From NCBI GenBank assembly GCA_002943765.1, contig PQWQ01000024.1, positions 374,501 to 438,500 on the forward strand: a stretch of DNA of 64,000 nucleotides, in the 5' to 3' direction. Numbering within the stretch: the first letter of the stretch is position 1; each line of letters begins with the position of its first letter. Shown here in pieces: positions 1-12,661 of the stretch. The stretch comes from Psoroptes ovis. Taxonomy: Eukaryota; Arthropoda; Arachnida; Sarcoptiformes; Psoroptidae. The translations under genes were made by a program, and so were the position numbers. Below the pieces are notes generated by a model. It searched no databases, was not told where the DNA came from, and saw only the letters and a program-made list of their open reading frames with translations.

Positions 1-433
1 CGATTGGACTCAATGATTTGATCTGACAGGTACGTCGATTCAGTTGATTATTGAATGAATGAATGGCGCTCAAATCGAACGGTTTATGATGTTGGATTAT
101 TCAGTCGCAATCACCTTCGATTCAAGTTGAAGACTGATCAAGTTTAAGACTTGAACCTTTGAATTTTTCAAATTTTCAAAATTTCCAATTTTGGCCAAAT
201 TCGTCTTACACCAATCGTTTACAATGAATGAATGAATGAATGAATGAATTTTTCCATAAAAAACAAAAGTAAATCACCAAAATGACATTGTCGAATGCTG
301 ACTGATTTGATTTGAAATTCAAGAAAATGGAGAGAAATATATCTTTGAAATACAATTTCCTATCAACCAAACGAAACAAAACAACGTCAATTTCACTTGT
401 TGTTGATTGTCTTATCGTTTTGCATATATCAAA

Positions 434-509
434 GGTTGTCCGAAAAGTTCATTCGGCTTAATCAATTGAAGTTGCTGCTGAAAATCGGTCAAAACTTTTT
501 GGACAACCT
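434..509. mobile_element. Mariner-end MITE, subfamily A
   Basis: Small foldback with TTGTCCGAAAAGTTCATTCG on the left and AAAACTTTTTGGACAACC on the right. The interior carries the subfamily A signature GCTTAATC followed by GTTGC. Confidence 0.85.
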
Positions 510-564
510 TCTAATATTTATTCATTTTCCAAAATTACAAATATACAGGATAACAACAACCAAT

Positions 565-786
565 TCAATAAGATAAACTATGAACAAATGCACATATACC
601 TTGATATACATTTTTGGCTGCTTGGTTGGTGATAATCCTTTCGGTGATATGCCAACACCATTTATTTGAAAATAATTCAAAAAATTCACCTACGATGATT
701 GATTGGTTCGGGTGATTGAGGCTATTGTTTGGTCTATTTTTTTGGTTGTCCATAGGATCAACATCACCAACTTTGTGATCAATCAT
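565..786 (-). CDS. Possible small hypothetical protein or first exon
   Basis: An ATG-initiated frame of 73 codons reads toward the left edge. Its codon use looks more protein-like than the surrounding AT repeats, and it is rich in Asn, Ile and Val. There is no signal peptide, domain or family resemblance that I recognise. An AG|GTGAAT site after about codon 32 could act as a donor, in which case this would be exon 1 of a gene leaving the window on the left. It may equally be a chance frame. Confidence 0.2.
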   Translation of the reverse strand: MIDHKVGDVDPMDNQKNRPNNSLNHPNQSIIVGEFFELFSNKWCWHITERIITNQAAKNVYQGICAFVHSLSY

Positions 787-1049
787 TGGTGATGGTGGGT
801 TGATTAATCTGATTTAAATTTGATTTAAATTTAATTTTTAAGTCGAATTTGTCGAAATTTCAACTCTTTCATTCAGTCCTTTTGTATACTTTGAACACTT
901 ATCAGCGGCATCATCTTTGAATTGGTCATTTTTCTTAAAATTTTCTTAGAAAATTAATCATCATTCGAAATTTCACATAGCCTTGGAATTTATTGAAAAA
1001 TTGATGCATCAAAAAGACAATGAAATATGTTTAAATACATTTATTATTA

Positions 1050-1135
1050 TTAGGCTGTCCGGAAAGTTTTGGCCGATTTTCATGCGGCAACTTTATTTGA
1101 TTAAGCCGAATGAACTTTTCGGACAACAGCCTAAT
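1050..1135. mobile_element. Mariner-end MITE, subfamily A
   Basis: Begins TTAGGCTGTCCGGAAAG and ends ACAACAGCCTAA, flanked by TA. It is in the opposite orientation to the copy at 434, with the TTAAGCCGAA signature on the right. Confidence 0.88.
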
Positions 1136-1862
1136 ATTTAATATGATTGTCATAAGTCATAAATTATACACTAAAAAATTGATGTCATTCGATTTTGTAA
1201 ATAATTTATGAGAAATTCCATAGATATTTCATAATCAAAATTGATCAATTTTCACCCAAGAGAAAGACCTTTCATCTGAATCAATTGGACCAGTGGCCAA
1301 ACGTATTTTCGACTGACACCTGTTGCATGCGCTCGGGGCCAAGTTTGAATCTAGGCATCTAGGATTCACAATTGCGACACTCACAGCGTCAATTATAGAT
1401 CAAAGCCTTTGACTATTGAAAATGGTCTAATTGTTTGCTCGTAATTGCGATTGCTGTCGCATCTCAAAGCAAACAATGATTGCACCCAAAATCATAAAGC
1501 CATTTGTCATTTCACAGATAAATATTTGTCAAAATTTCATTTTTTCAAATTTATCATTTACTTGTTAAATTTTGGAGAATTACAATGAAATCACACTGAT
1601 TGAAATCACAAGACAAGACAAGTGACTATTGTGTGTCCATTGTGACTTGTAACTTGTCAAATTAAATTTGAAATGAATTCAAATCAATCGAAATTTGCCC
1701 CTTTATGTCTCAATCAATATTTGCATTGCCTGTGCATGTATTGTGGCCAGTAATCACACCTGATGAAACGTAATTGATTGCTTCATATTCCTGATTGCTT
1801 CATTCAGAACAACAATTAGAACAATCGCTGTTTTACCTTTGTTATTATTTAATTTTAAATTA

Positions 1863-1943
1863 TTAGGCTGTCCGGAAAGTACTGGCCGATTTTCATGTAA
1901 GCAACTCTATTCGATTAAGCCGAACGAACTTTTCGGACAACCT
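1863..1943. mobile_element. Mariner-end MITE, subfamily A
   Basis: TTAGGCTGTCCGGAAAG on the left and CTTTTCGGACAACCTT on the right. The interior has GCAACTCTATTCGATTAAGC. Confidence 0.85.
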
Positions 1944-2534
1944 TCAAATATTTTACAATTTTAAAATTATTATCATTATTTATACCTTCACAACCTCTAC
2001 TACCTTCATTATTTTTGTGGATTTTGAATTTTCAAGATTTCATTTTTACCGGAAAAGGGTAAAAACAATCTTGAAAAATTTTCAAATTTCAAAATTAAAC
2101 CAATTTAAACCAATTCAAAGTTGAAATGAATTGGTTTTAATTCAATGAATGAATACATGTGTATTTTGATTCAAAAAATAATAATAAATGAATAAATAAA
2201 GGAAGCCAAATACATGCACATACACACCAAAAATTAATATTAACGAGTAAATCAACGAGTATATGGTTGAATTACTTCATTATGGCAAAATTTGAATTTC
2301 CAGTATTCAAGGTAACCAACCAAACACAACAACAACAGCAACGAGGATATCAAAGGATATTTTCAATGGTTATTTTTAACAATTTTTAAATTTTGAAAAT
2401 TTAAAATTCAATTCGCACACGTTGGTCTGTGCGTATGTTTGGCTTGTGATTATCATTTCAATTAGATCAAATTTGTCGTTTGTAAACAGAAGTAGATAAT
2501 ATTAATGGTTGTTGTTTTTTCCCTGAAATATCAA

Positions 2535-2611
2535 AGGTTGTCCGAAAAGTTTTGGCCGATTTTCATGTGAGCAACTATATTCGATTAAGCCGAATAAACT
2601 TTTCGGACAAC
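2535..2611. mobile_element. Mariner-end MITE, subfamily A
   Basis: Left arm GGTTGTCCGAAAAGTTTTGG, right arm AACTTTTCGGACAAC. The interior has GCAACTATATTCGATTAAGC. The outermost bases of the right end are lost. Confidence 0.82.
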
Positions 2612-2981
2612 ATAATACACTGAAACACACAAAGATAATTTTACATGTGGAAGTGTAAAATTTAATCACTTAACAAAACCGGAATCGTTCAGAAGGTTTT
2701 GTTCATTCATTATGCGTATGCATATGTTCATATGTAACTATGATTATTTTACATTCATTCATTTTCCAATTAATTTTGTTCAAATTAATTTGGAAACACA
2801 TGTATCTAAATTTAAAATAATAATAATTTCAATGTCATTCATTCAATTTCATTTACGATAATTTCAAACATTTTGTTGTAATTTTATTTCCATATTTTTC
2901 CATATATTTTATTTTTGTGAAATAAAAAATAAAATTCAACAAAATTTCCGTTGATTTTGAATATTTGAATTTGATATTTAA

Positions 2982-3064
2982 TTAGATTGTCCGAAAAGTT
3001 TTTGCCGATTTTTCAATCATTTTTCAACGATATAATCGACAAAAACTTTTCGGACAACCTTCTA
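2982..3064. mobile_element. Mariner-end MITE, subfamily B
   Basis: Nearly symmetric foldback: AGATTGTCCGAAAAGTTTTT on the left mirrored by AAAAACTTTTCGGACAACCT on the right, with GATATAATCG near the loop. It lies about 240 bp beyond the ELOVL stop codon. Confidence 0.87.
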
Positions 3065-3302
3065 ATACATTACATTACATTGATTTTTGTTTAATTAACA
3101 ATTTCAAATTTAATTCATTGATTAATTAACAAAATCAGGCAAAATTTTCGAAAGATTTTTTTTCAATTACAATTTGAACAAATATATATCAAGGTGAGAA
3201 CAGGTTGTTTTGAACCAGAGGTTTTTTTCAAGGACTATAATCAAACATCTAGGGTCTTCTTGATACCAAAGGCTATTGAAATGGATTGTTGGAAACCATT
3301 AA

Positions 3303-4260
3303 TTAATCAATTTTCTTATCTTTAGTCGTTGTCGTTGATGAGTATGATTTAAGATAAAAATGTGAAAAAAACATAAAAAATATAACCGGTTGACTAGCGG
3401 CAATCCAAAATGGACCAGATGGATAATCAGAAATAATAAATACAGCAGCACCATATGAAATTAATATGAGAAATTGAATAATTTGTATCATTGTCAAATA
3501 ACGTTTCCACCAAAGATAACGTTGCAACTGGGGACCAAGCGATGAAAGTGCATAATATGAATACATCAGCACATGGACGGCTGAATTTAAGAATGAAAAT
3601 AATGAAATGGCTGGAATTCCGACCAGATACCAAAGGTATAGCCAACCAAGTATCGGTACCACTGAATGATGATAAACATGTAGCAGGGATATTTGTCGAT
3701 ATTTTTTACGAAGAACAAAAAATATCGTATCCAATAGGTCAATGAATTTCGTAAGCCAATACAAATAACATGACCATATAAATTGCTTGGTCTCTTCGTC
3801 ATTATTATTCAAATTATTTGAATCAATTTTCGGTAGTTTAAAATTGAATAATTCACGACCAAAATCGAGCCAGTACTATTTATGTATTGAATGATATAAA
3901 CAGAGAGATTCGATTTTAGAAATTTCAGAAATTTCAAAAATTAAATCATTGATTTATAAGGTCCCCGTAAGGGTCACAAACCATTGATTGTACGAGAAAA
4001 TATGCATTAATTATGACCATCGATGTATTATATACGAGCATTGGCCATCGCAATTGATATGGTTCACGTTTTCGCATCATTGATGGTCCCCAACGGGTGA
4101 CGAAAAATAAATAAATACCAATCACAAACAGTGTAGGCCATGGTCCTTCACGTATCAACGGTAGCCCATTCGAACGTGGATCACCATTTTCTTGCCAATA
4201 TTGTGATACATAATAACGTAGGCCACGATTAGAATATTCACTTTGTAGATTTGCTGCCAT
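3303..4260 (-). CDS. ELOVL: Very-long-chain fatty acid elongase (ELO family)
   Basis: Two coding exons, 4260-3982 and 3875-3303, give about 283 residues, the usual ELO length. ELO enzymes are ER-membrane condensing enzymes that add malonyl-CoA-derived two-carbon units to acyl-CoA. The signature LDTIFFVLRKK is followed by the catalytic histidine box HVYHH at about residues 159-163, among several hydrophobic spans. The C-terminus ends KKID, a KKXX-type ER-retrieval signal. Start: the ATG at 4260 has no better upstream candidate. The intron (3876-3981, 106 nt) joins QSM to YWLDFGREL; the acceptor AATAG is clear, the donor ATG|GTTTGT is weaker, so that junction is the least certain point. It is the most downstream of three co-oriented lipid genes (ELOVL, ACSL, SCD). 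Family assignment is firm; ortholog class (ELOVL4/7-like or other) is not resolved. Confidence 0.93.
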
Positions 4261-5620
4261 TATTTTTATTTTTCGAATTTTATTGAGCCAATAACCTGTT
4301 GATTTTACTGATCAATGTCAATCAATTGATTCGATTGAATTTTGATCGAATTTCGAACACTAATCACAATTAATTTTCGAAGAAAAATCACTTGTCAAAT
4401 CAAATCAAATCAAATCGATAAATGTCAATCACACTTGTTCAAAAAAAGATTTACTGATCAAAATCGAATTGAATAATCGAACATGTTCGAACAAAATCGA
4501 ATGTCATTCACAATTTTCAAAAAATTACAAAACAAAATCAAAGCCTTAACCCTTTTCGAAATTTCGGCTGAAATCAAAATGTGTGAATATTTCACTTGTT
4601 TTTACACACACATATTACATATTTCAAATCATAAAGGAAACACTCTATTCATTCATTAATAATCATTTTGAATCGACCAAACAATGAAATATATTTCAAG
4701 AAAATAGATTATTATTACACATGGATATTTAAGGCGTTTTTTTTTTGACGCCATAAGTGTTTTGGCTGGTCGCGTAGCCTATTCGACTCGCCTGGTTACC
4801 TGGCTGGCTATTTTGGCTTGTTTCAGTACCTGTATTCGTCTGTGCCTGGCTGGCTGGGAAGAGAAATATTTCTGCCATAATTGCTTTGAATCAACAGGTG
4901 TTTCTCTACCTTTGATCAATCTATTTCAAAGAAAATATATGTAATTCCAGAAAGTGAGAAAATATTTATTTGAGAAATTCCTCTTTTCCATTTGTACAAT
5001 ATGATTGCTCGTGATTTTCTTGTCGAAATCTTGCTGATCAATGCATAAGGCTATTGTTTTAACACCCAGTCATTCTCATTCAGCCAAGATTTGAAAAGTA
5101 TAGCGCGGAATTTCGGAAATTCATCTCATTCCTTAAACCGGGTGTGCCTATTCGAATTTTGGGGTACCAAAGGCTATTCTTTTTTTTCAGCGTGCCGCAG
5201 CAAAAGGTAAGGCTGAGAATGACTGAATTTTAACCATTGTTAGGACCGATTTCAGCTTCAGAAATCATTCGAAAAATTCAAGAATTTGAATTATGTTATT
5301 TATTATTAAATATTAAATATATTTATTGATCTAAGATTGAATTGAAATTATAAATAAGAGAAAATAATTATAAAGATTTTCACGAAAAAAATATATAATT
5401 TTAAATTATAAAATCGAAATATATGAATAAATGAATGATGGCGATGAATGATGAGGGTCATATCTTTGATTTGAAGACATGATTCGACAAAGATGATTCG
5501 AATTGATTTGAGATGACTCAAAGATGATTCGAAAGATGCTCGAAGATGAAATGATTCGTCCTAGAAAAAAACGTTGAAAACCCAGGGTTCTTGGGCTCAA
5601 AGGTTCAAAGGGACTAAAGG
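4261..5620. other. ELOVL-ACSL intergenic region
   Basis: About 1.36 kb between the ELOVL start and the ACSL stop. It contains a locally GC-richer patch at 4740-4870 and a segment at 5067-5225 bounded by an imperfect inverted repeat (CAGTCATTCTC near its left end, GAGAATGACTG at its right). The promoter of ELOVL must lie here; no element was recognised with confidence. No foldback MITE occurs in this interval. Confidence 0.5.
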
Positions 5621-8600
5621 CTAAACCGATACGGTGGCCGCTGTCCCTGTGGCCGGGGCTGTACCATTTACGGTGCCGTTTGCATACGGTTCGGCCGTTT
5701 TGGCCAAAGTATTTTCGACCTTGTTATTATTTTGGTCATAACCATTGGTTACTTTGGTTTTTATATTATTATTATTATGATTATTGCTATGGCTATCCTT
5801 GAATTTATCCGAATCATATAAATCAAACAGCTGTTGTTTGTAAACCTGCTCGACAATGCGGCGTTTCAGTTTCAATGCAGCCGTAAGGATACCATTATCT
5901 GGTGACCATACATCGGACACCAGTAGAATACGTTTCGGGATTTCTTTTTTACCCAACGATAATTGTCGGGCAGTTTTTTGTATATCATCAAATATTATTT
6001 CATTAATTTGCGGATCCACGCATAGTTTTTCAACGGTAAATTGTTGTTTACCCAAGGTACTGGCTAATACTTGTAAGGATTTACGATTTGGACATATGAT
6101 GGCTACGATATCATTTGAAAATGTACCACCATATACACATACATTATCGACGTATTGATTATATTTAAGGGCTGCTTCAACCTGTTCAGAAATATTTGGT
6201 AAGATTTAAATTCGATTGAATCCAAAATGACCCTACAAAAATACCTTTCCAAGTGAAATATATTCACCATTCTGTAGTTTGATTAGATCTTTACATCGAT
6301 CAATAATTTTAACGGTACCATTTGGGTACATTTCCCCTATATCACCAGTTTGAAACCATCTAATACCAGATTGATCCGTTATGAATACTTCGGCAGTCAG
6401 CTCGGGTCGATTAAAATAATCCATGGCAACTAAATCACCACCGATTAGAATTTCACCACGTGGATTAGGTTGATCACGGATCGAATAACCACCATCAGGC
6501 CAATCACGTAAACGAAAATAAACCTGGCCAAGTGGTGCACCAACACGGCCATAATCTAATTCATCAAAATCCATACACATACAAGCACCAGTTGTTTCGG
6601 TAGCACCATAACCTTGCAGTAATGTTACGTCTAATGCTGATTTAATTATTGATTGTGTATTCGAATTTAATGGTGCACCACCACAAATAACAAATCGAAG
6701 ATGTCCACCCAATTGTTCACGTACTTTCGAACATAATAATTTCGTAATAATTCCACAACTATAACCTGCTTGAGTCCATTTAGATTTATAATCCATAAGG
6801 TATTGAAATACTGGTTGTGAAATGGGTGTTCGGGACCGTAGTTTTTCATTCACTTCTTTCAATATTCTTTCCAATACTAATGGTACAGTGGTCATAATTG
6901 TAGGTTTCAATAGCCGTATATCGGATTTGACACCCGGCGCCAGGCCAGGTGCCGAATCAGTCAATGTGAATGGTGATGCATAACCAAGTTTTACACCTCC
7001 TGTTCAAATAATTCAATGGATTTAGGTAAATCAATCAGCCAATTATAATCAATGAAACATACCGACAAGGAAAAATAGCTCCAGGGTTAATTCTAGGACA
7101 TGGGCCATTGGTAAATATGAAATATATGTATGTGTTGGTGCTTCACCAACAATATGTCTGACTAGTACGAATAATGCTTTGATAGCGGCAATAAATTGAC
7201 GCTGTGACATGGTCGCAGCTTTTGGCGTACCAGTCGTACCAGATGTATACATAATCAGCGCTATTCGATCAATGTCTGGCGTCGGGTATGGTCGCATCTG
7301 TTGTTGTCCAGCTTCCATAATTGATTTACCTTGTTTCTCGATTTCGCTTAGGGCAAAGATTTCGATGTTATTCAAATTATCATTCGAACCATGGTTAAAT
7401 TCACTTAAATCTGGCCGATTTGATTCATCAAAATAAATAATACGTTTTATATTATGTTTATGTGATTGTTTCATTGCCGCTTGCAACAATTTCAAACATT
7501 CAATCGATACGATAACGGTTTCGATTTCAGTTTCTTCAATTGCACATGCAACACCATCGACACCTAACAATTGGTGAGAAATGAAAAACCTTTAGCCTTT
7601 AAGCACTCATAACCCTTAAATACCTAAATTAGAAAATACAGTAACAATGGTCACACCACATCGAAGTAATGATTGAAAACAAAGCATCCATTCGATACGT
7701 GTTTCGGCGATCATCATACACCGACATGGTTTGTTTGATTGAAAATCAATACCATTGGCCAATAGACCTTGCGACAAATTGTTGACAATATCATTAACCT
7801 GTGAATATGTAAACCATTTATAACCGCTAAGATTATATTGTCGTAATTGTCGACCATCGATACGTTTTTCGCGACCATCGGCATCCAACGATGCTTGTGC
7901 GGACAGTACTTTACGAAATCCTATGAAAGGGGTTAAGTGGATCAGAATTAATTCAAATTAATTAGAAATTCGAAATTCGAACGAAATCGCTAATCGAACA
8001 TACCTAAACAAGGATTATCACCGCCATGAATCGATGGTAAATTATCAATAATTTCAATTAATGAATCATATTTAAATATTGGATGATTATATTCTCCGGA
8101 ATCATTACGACTATACACAGGTGATAGATCTTTCGTGGATTCTGATTGGTCTGATTGATTCAATTGATTATCGACCAGAACACGTTTACGATCATTGGCC
8201 CTAGATTTGACCCATGGCTTTTGCACCAAGAAATAAATCGGTAACGTTGTCCATGTGTAAACTTGTACCACACCGATGAATATGATCATAAACATTTGAA
8301 CCAATAACCGACGTATAATCATATTGCCACTGTTGGAATTATTCGATTCCATCAATTTCAAAGGTGATAATCTTTGATATTTTAATAATTTTTTGACGTT
8401 TTCAATGAATGTCTATGAGAAAATTGTAAATTTTAAAGGGTTAATACTTGATGAAATTTTGATTGACTGAGAAAAACACTTAATAATTTTTGAATATTTG
8501 CCACATGTGTACACCAGACATCAAATCAAATAAATTTCGAATGACTAAATGACTAAATGATTAATTGTCAAGCCGAATCACAAATCATCATAAAAAATTG

Positions 8601-9960
8601 ATGGACAAAAATTTGAATTATTCAAAATTTCAAATAATTCAAAATTATTCAAATTCAAATTAATGAATTATTGTTATAATTAACCAATAATCATTCATTA
8701 AGTAGTAGTAGTGGTATTAATGATTGTTTAATACAATCAAATGAAATGAAAAATGAAAATTTTCAATCAAGGAAAAATGATCATCTTTAATAATTTATTT
8801 GTAAATCTTAGTCATTTTGTCATATCGATTTTTGATTGATATTTAAGGCTGTCCGAAAAGTTTTGGCCGTTTTTCATGTGCAACTCTATCGATTAAGCCG
8901 AATGAACTTTTCGGACAACCAAATAGAATTATTTCTGTTTTTTTTGAAGGCTAGAAAAAGGGCTTAAATAAAGCCTCGTAGATTATACGATATGATCTTT
9001 GAGTTGTGATTTTGGCCCTTCAAAAATGGTCAGATTTACAAGGTGATAATTTCAAATCTAAATTTCGAATCATAACCGCAACCAAATATGTACGTAGAAA
9101 TATATTAGATTGTCCGAAAAGTTTTTGCCGATTTTCCAATGATTTTCTTCGAATAAAACCGGCAAAAACTTTTTGGACAACCTAATATTTGAAATAACGC
9201 ATTCAAAGCACACATTTTCAATGACACAAATTTGTAAATAATTTCATTTACCTGTTTTTAACTGTAAATTACAGGATGTTCATGACATTCAAATAATGAC
9301 TGAATATTTAAAATTGATTGGTTACCAATCAATCAATCAAATTCTGACCTAAAAAATGATGAACACAATTCAAACATTCAATATGACTAATATTCAATTT
9401 GTTTCAATTTTAAATATTCATAGAAATAGCAAAAGCAATGACTTTGCAAAGGCTTACACCTTCAAAATAGCCTTATATCTGCAACTATACCTCTTAAAAA
9501 TAGATTGATAATCACAGGAAAAATTTTCACTACAAAATCTATGTGTGACAACAACCCTTGATTTATAACCCTTTTAAACACTTGCAAACCATAGATATTA
9601 TGGCTGTTGTCCGAAAAGTTTATTCCGCTTGATCACTATAGAGTTGCACATGAAAATCGGCCAAAACTTTTCGGACAATCTAATATTTTGAAAATATTGA
9701 AAAATTGAATCACTTACCATTGGTTGTTGCTGATTATCATAACTCATATCACTGGATGATAATTCATCATGTGATATATGATTGATTGATTTCGATTCCA
9801 TTTTATTGGTCATCGATGATGATGAATCATAATCATAATCAACATTATCATTTCCACCATTACTACTAGCGCCACCAATATTTCTACGGCGAAGGGCCAA
9901 TAGGTGATCAATGGTCAAAAACATGTTTGAATATTGCTGTTGTTGCTTATGTTGTGCCAT
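5621..9960 (-). CDS. ACSL: Long-chain-fatty-acid-CoA ligase, ACSL3/4-like
   Basis: Six coding exons: 9960-9718, 8412-8004, 7920-7624, 7563-7063, 6999-6245, 6181-5621, all with compatible phases, for about 921 residues. The enzyme converts fatty acids, ATP and CoA to acyl-CoA at ER or lipid-droplet membranes. Visible motifs are the AMP-binding P-loop YTSGTTGTPK (about 422-431), GYGATETTG (about 613-621), and the C-terminal TGDIGEMYPNGTVKIIDRCK / LQNGEYISLGKVEAALK block. A hydrophobic stretch (LLVQMFMIIFIGVVQVY) precedes the catalytic region and fits a membrane anchor as in ACSL3/4. Oddities: a Gln/Ser-rich N-terminal exon 1.3 kb upstream, linked by a consensus donor (GTAAGT) and acceptor (TTCTCATAG), and an Asn/Thr-rich tail of about 60 residues after the usual end, together making it longer than the typical 700-720. 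Intron 1 holds three MITEs. An alternative internal start at 8352 is possible. Confidence 0.93.
8845..8920. mobile_element. Mariner-end MITE, subfamily A (ACSL intron 1)
   Basis: AAGGCTGTCCGAAAAGTTTT on the left and AACTTTTCGGACAACC on the right, with CAACTCTATCGATTAAGCCG inside. It lies in the 1.3-kb first intron of ACSL. Confidence 0.86.
9104..9185. mobile_element. Mariner-end MITE, subfamily B (ACSL intron 1)
   Basis: TTAGATTGTCCGAAAAGTTT mirrored by AAAACTTTTTGGACAACCTAA, flanked by TA. Second copy in ACSL intron 1. Confidence 0.88.
9601..9682. mobile_element. Mariner-end MITE, subfamily A (ACSL intron 1)
   Basis: GGCTGTTGTCCGAAAAGTTT on the left and AAACTTTTCGGACAATCTAA on the right. 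It ends only about 35 nt from the ACSL exon 1 splice donor (9717). Confidence 0.86.
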
Positions 9961-11649
9961 ATTTTCTTCTTCTTCTTCGTGTTTATCTTAAATATTAGGG
10001 TCATAAATATTCTTAAATATCACTGGTCACTAGTCACATGACCTGATTCACTGTGGTATCACTGAATGGCTGGACCAAATTGAACTGAAATTGAGCTGTT
10101 TTGGTGAACAAATTGAACTGTTTATGTCGATTTTGACTGATTTACACTTTCATTTAATGATGATGATTGATCGATCAATCAACAAGTGGTTCAATAAATC
10201 AGTTGTTTCGAATCATTTGTTGATTCGAATTGGTGAACAACAAAAAAAAACAAAAAGGAAATCAATTTTGGAGAAGAAACAAACAAAACACAAAAATTGA
10301 TTTTGGTGAAGAACAAATTTACAGGAAATCTTCCATTTTCCATTGAGATTCAAATCAATGATCTATTTTCATTTCGGTCATTCAATCATATTCAATTTTC
10401 GTCATGATGGAAGTCTATAGTTTGTCTGATTTTTTGAAAAATTTCTAAAAATTTAAACACTTTGACGATTGAACAATTTTGATTTACGAATTTAGATTTA
10501 CGTTGTTGGTTACGTTGTTTTGAATCGGCCAAATCCAGCCAAAATTGATTTTGAAATTTTAATTTTTTCCGGTGAAAACAAACAAACAAACAAAATATTT
10601 ATGGACACATACACAAAACACCAACATTTGAAATAAATTGAAATTATTGGTGATTTTATGACTTTATGGATGATTTTGATTGGTGATTTAAAAATTCAAA
10701 TGGTGACAATATCAATTACACATGTGTGATCACATAATCACAATCAATTGAAATCCATTTGAAAATCATATGTATTTCGTTTATTATTATTGTTGTACAT
10801 ACACACAGAGAATAATTACACCAGGATAATAATTTAATGTAATCATTTATTATTATTATGGATAATAGCAGCTGGCTAAGCAATGTACAATCAATTATTA
10901 GTGTTTTGACGTAATTTAAATCGATGATGAATAATTATTGAATAATTATTGATTAATTTTGTATGGTGTATAAAACAATTAAAAAAATTTTCTATGACGT
11001 TCATCTAATCAAAAATATTGGAAATATTTTCCATTTACGAATATCACTTGAACGGAATAGAATTTAATTTCATTTCATTTCATTTAATTTCATTGAAAAT
11101 TGATGAAATTCAATTGATTCAAGGATTGATCGATTGAATGATTGATTACAATTTCGAATTTTAAATCTTGAATTTTCAATTTTTTTTTTAATGGCAAATT
11201 GATTTCTAATTAATCAAGGTGATAGCTTTTGAATGTATTTTGATTTGTGAATTAAATTGATTTCTTAGGAAACACATTTTCAGATGAAATTCTTAAAGAT
11301 TTCTTTAAGATTTTCGAAGATTTTGGAAGATTTTTAAAAGATTTTCTAAGATTTCAGCTGAAAAACACAAATCGTCAAACATCAACAATCGATTCTATCA
11401 TCATCATCATCACCAACACCGCTGAACAAGATATGATCAAATGATAAGTGGATCATCATCATATGTGTTCAGAGATACCGCAGAAACATCACAGATACCT
11501 GTGTGTTTTTGAATATATATGTTTAATAGTCTTTGAAATCCAATCAATTCAATTTGAATTGATTGATTGTAGCTTGTTCGAACACACACACACGATTCTC
11601 TTCAATATTTCTCTCTTTTTTTCAATGAATTTTCACATCCTTAAATATA

Positions 11650-11730
11650 TTAGGCTGTCCCATAAGTTCTTGCCGTTTTTCGTATAAAAAAAAAATTTAA
11701 AAAACGGCAAGAACTTATGGGACAACCTAA
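11650..11730. mobile_element. Mariner-end MITE, subfamily C
   Basis: TTAGGCTGTCCCATAAGTTC on the left and GAACTTATGGGACAACCTAA on the right, with an A/T homopolymer loop. The CCATAAG/CTTATGG ends define subfamily C. Confidence 0.9.
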
Positions 11731-11789
11731 AATATACTGGAAAATGTGGAAATAAATAAATAAATGATTGCAACTAGTAAATAAATATT

Positions 11790-11867
11790 ATGTTGTCCGA
11801 AAAGTTTATTCCGTTTAATCAATACAGTTGTTCGAGAAAATCGGCCAAAACTTTTCGGACAACCTAA
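11790..11867. mobile_element. Mariner-end MITE, subfamily A
   Basis: TATGTTGTCCGAAAAGTTTA on the left, AAACTTTTCGGACAACCTAA on the right, GTTGTTCGAGAAAATCGG inside. Confidence 0.85.
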
Positions 11868-11992
11868 CAAATAAATAATCAAATAAAAATCAAATTTCAA
11901 ATTGTATTTGAAAATGTGCCTTAAAACAAGTATAATGACATTGAATGATGATGATAATGAATCAAATAAAAATATACCGTTCAAATTAAATA

Positions 11993-12076
11993 TTAGGCTG
12001 TTGTCCGAAAAGTTCATTCGGCTTATTCAATCGAAGTTGTTCGAGAAAATCGGCCAAAACTTTTAGGACAATCTAA
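11993..12076. mobile_element. Mariner-end MITE, subfamily A
   Basis: TTAGGCTGTTGTCCGAAAAG on the left and CTTTTAGGACAATCTAA on the right. The interior GTTGTTCGAGAAAATCGG matches the copy at 11790, suggesting a recent common source. Confidence 0.87.
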
Positions 12077-12200
12077 TATTTATTTGAAATCAATGATTGA
12101 TCATTAAATGATTGATAAACCCATTATTGCCACACATAACATTGAACGCTACAATTATTCTCTACAATAAGAGGTAGTGAGGTATTGTTGTAATATAAAA

Positions 12201-12282
12201 GGTTGTCCGAAAAGTTTTGGCCGATTTTCATGTGGCAACTTTGATTGATTAAGCCGAATGAACTTTTAGGACAACAGTCTAA
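12201..12282. mobile_element. Mariner-end MITE, subfamily A
   Basis: GGTTGTCCGAAAAGTTTTGG on the left, GAACTTTTAGGACAACAG on the right, TTAAGCCGAA signature inside. Confidence 0.86.
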
Positions 12283-12575
12283 TAACTGCTTACGAATTGA
12301 CATTGATTCGAATTTTAATTTTCATGAATTTTTAATTGGAAATTTTCTCAGAAATTTTAGAAAAATATCACGTAGAAAACACATTAGATGGTCGATAGAT
12401 ACATACGATTAACGAATTCGAAAAATTTAAATTTATTTGACCATAAAAATCAATTGGGTAATTTGGTTAATTTAATTGTCAAGATCAAAGATATTGATTA
12501 GATCAGAATATTTCGAAACAGGTAATAGACTTATCATTATTACTAATCGATTTGAATTAATTTTCGATTTATCAA

Positions 12576-12661
12576 TTAGGCTGTTGTCCGAAAAGTTCAT
12601 TCGGCTTATTCAATCGAAGTTGCCACATGAAAATCGGCCATAACTTTTCGGACAACTTAAT
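12576..12661. mobile_element. Mariner-end MITE, subfamily A
   Basis: TTAGGCTGTTGTCCGAAAAG on the left and ACTTTTCGGACAACTTAA on the right, followed by TA. GCTTATTCAATCGAAGTTGC inside. Confidence 0.87.

Larger units (their letters stand above)
1..3302. other. Left intergenic region rich in small inverted repeats
   Basis: No recognised gene. It holds five small foldback elements (listed separately), an AATG-type microsatellite near 226-246, and a somewhat more GC-rich patch near 1290-1500 with a short inverted repeat (ATTGTTTGCT and its complement, about 1428-1475). One 73-codon open frame on the minus strand (565-786) is listed separately at low confidence. Confidence 0.6.

Noticed and set aside
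4762..4944. 60-codon hydrophobic frame with Cys and Trp in a GC-richer patch
   Set aside because: Starts with a non-ATG codon and no splice context; composition reflects a CTGGCTGG-type simple repeat.
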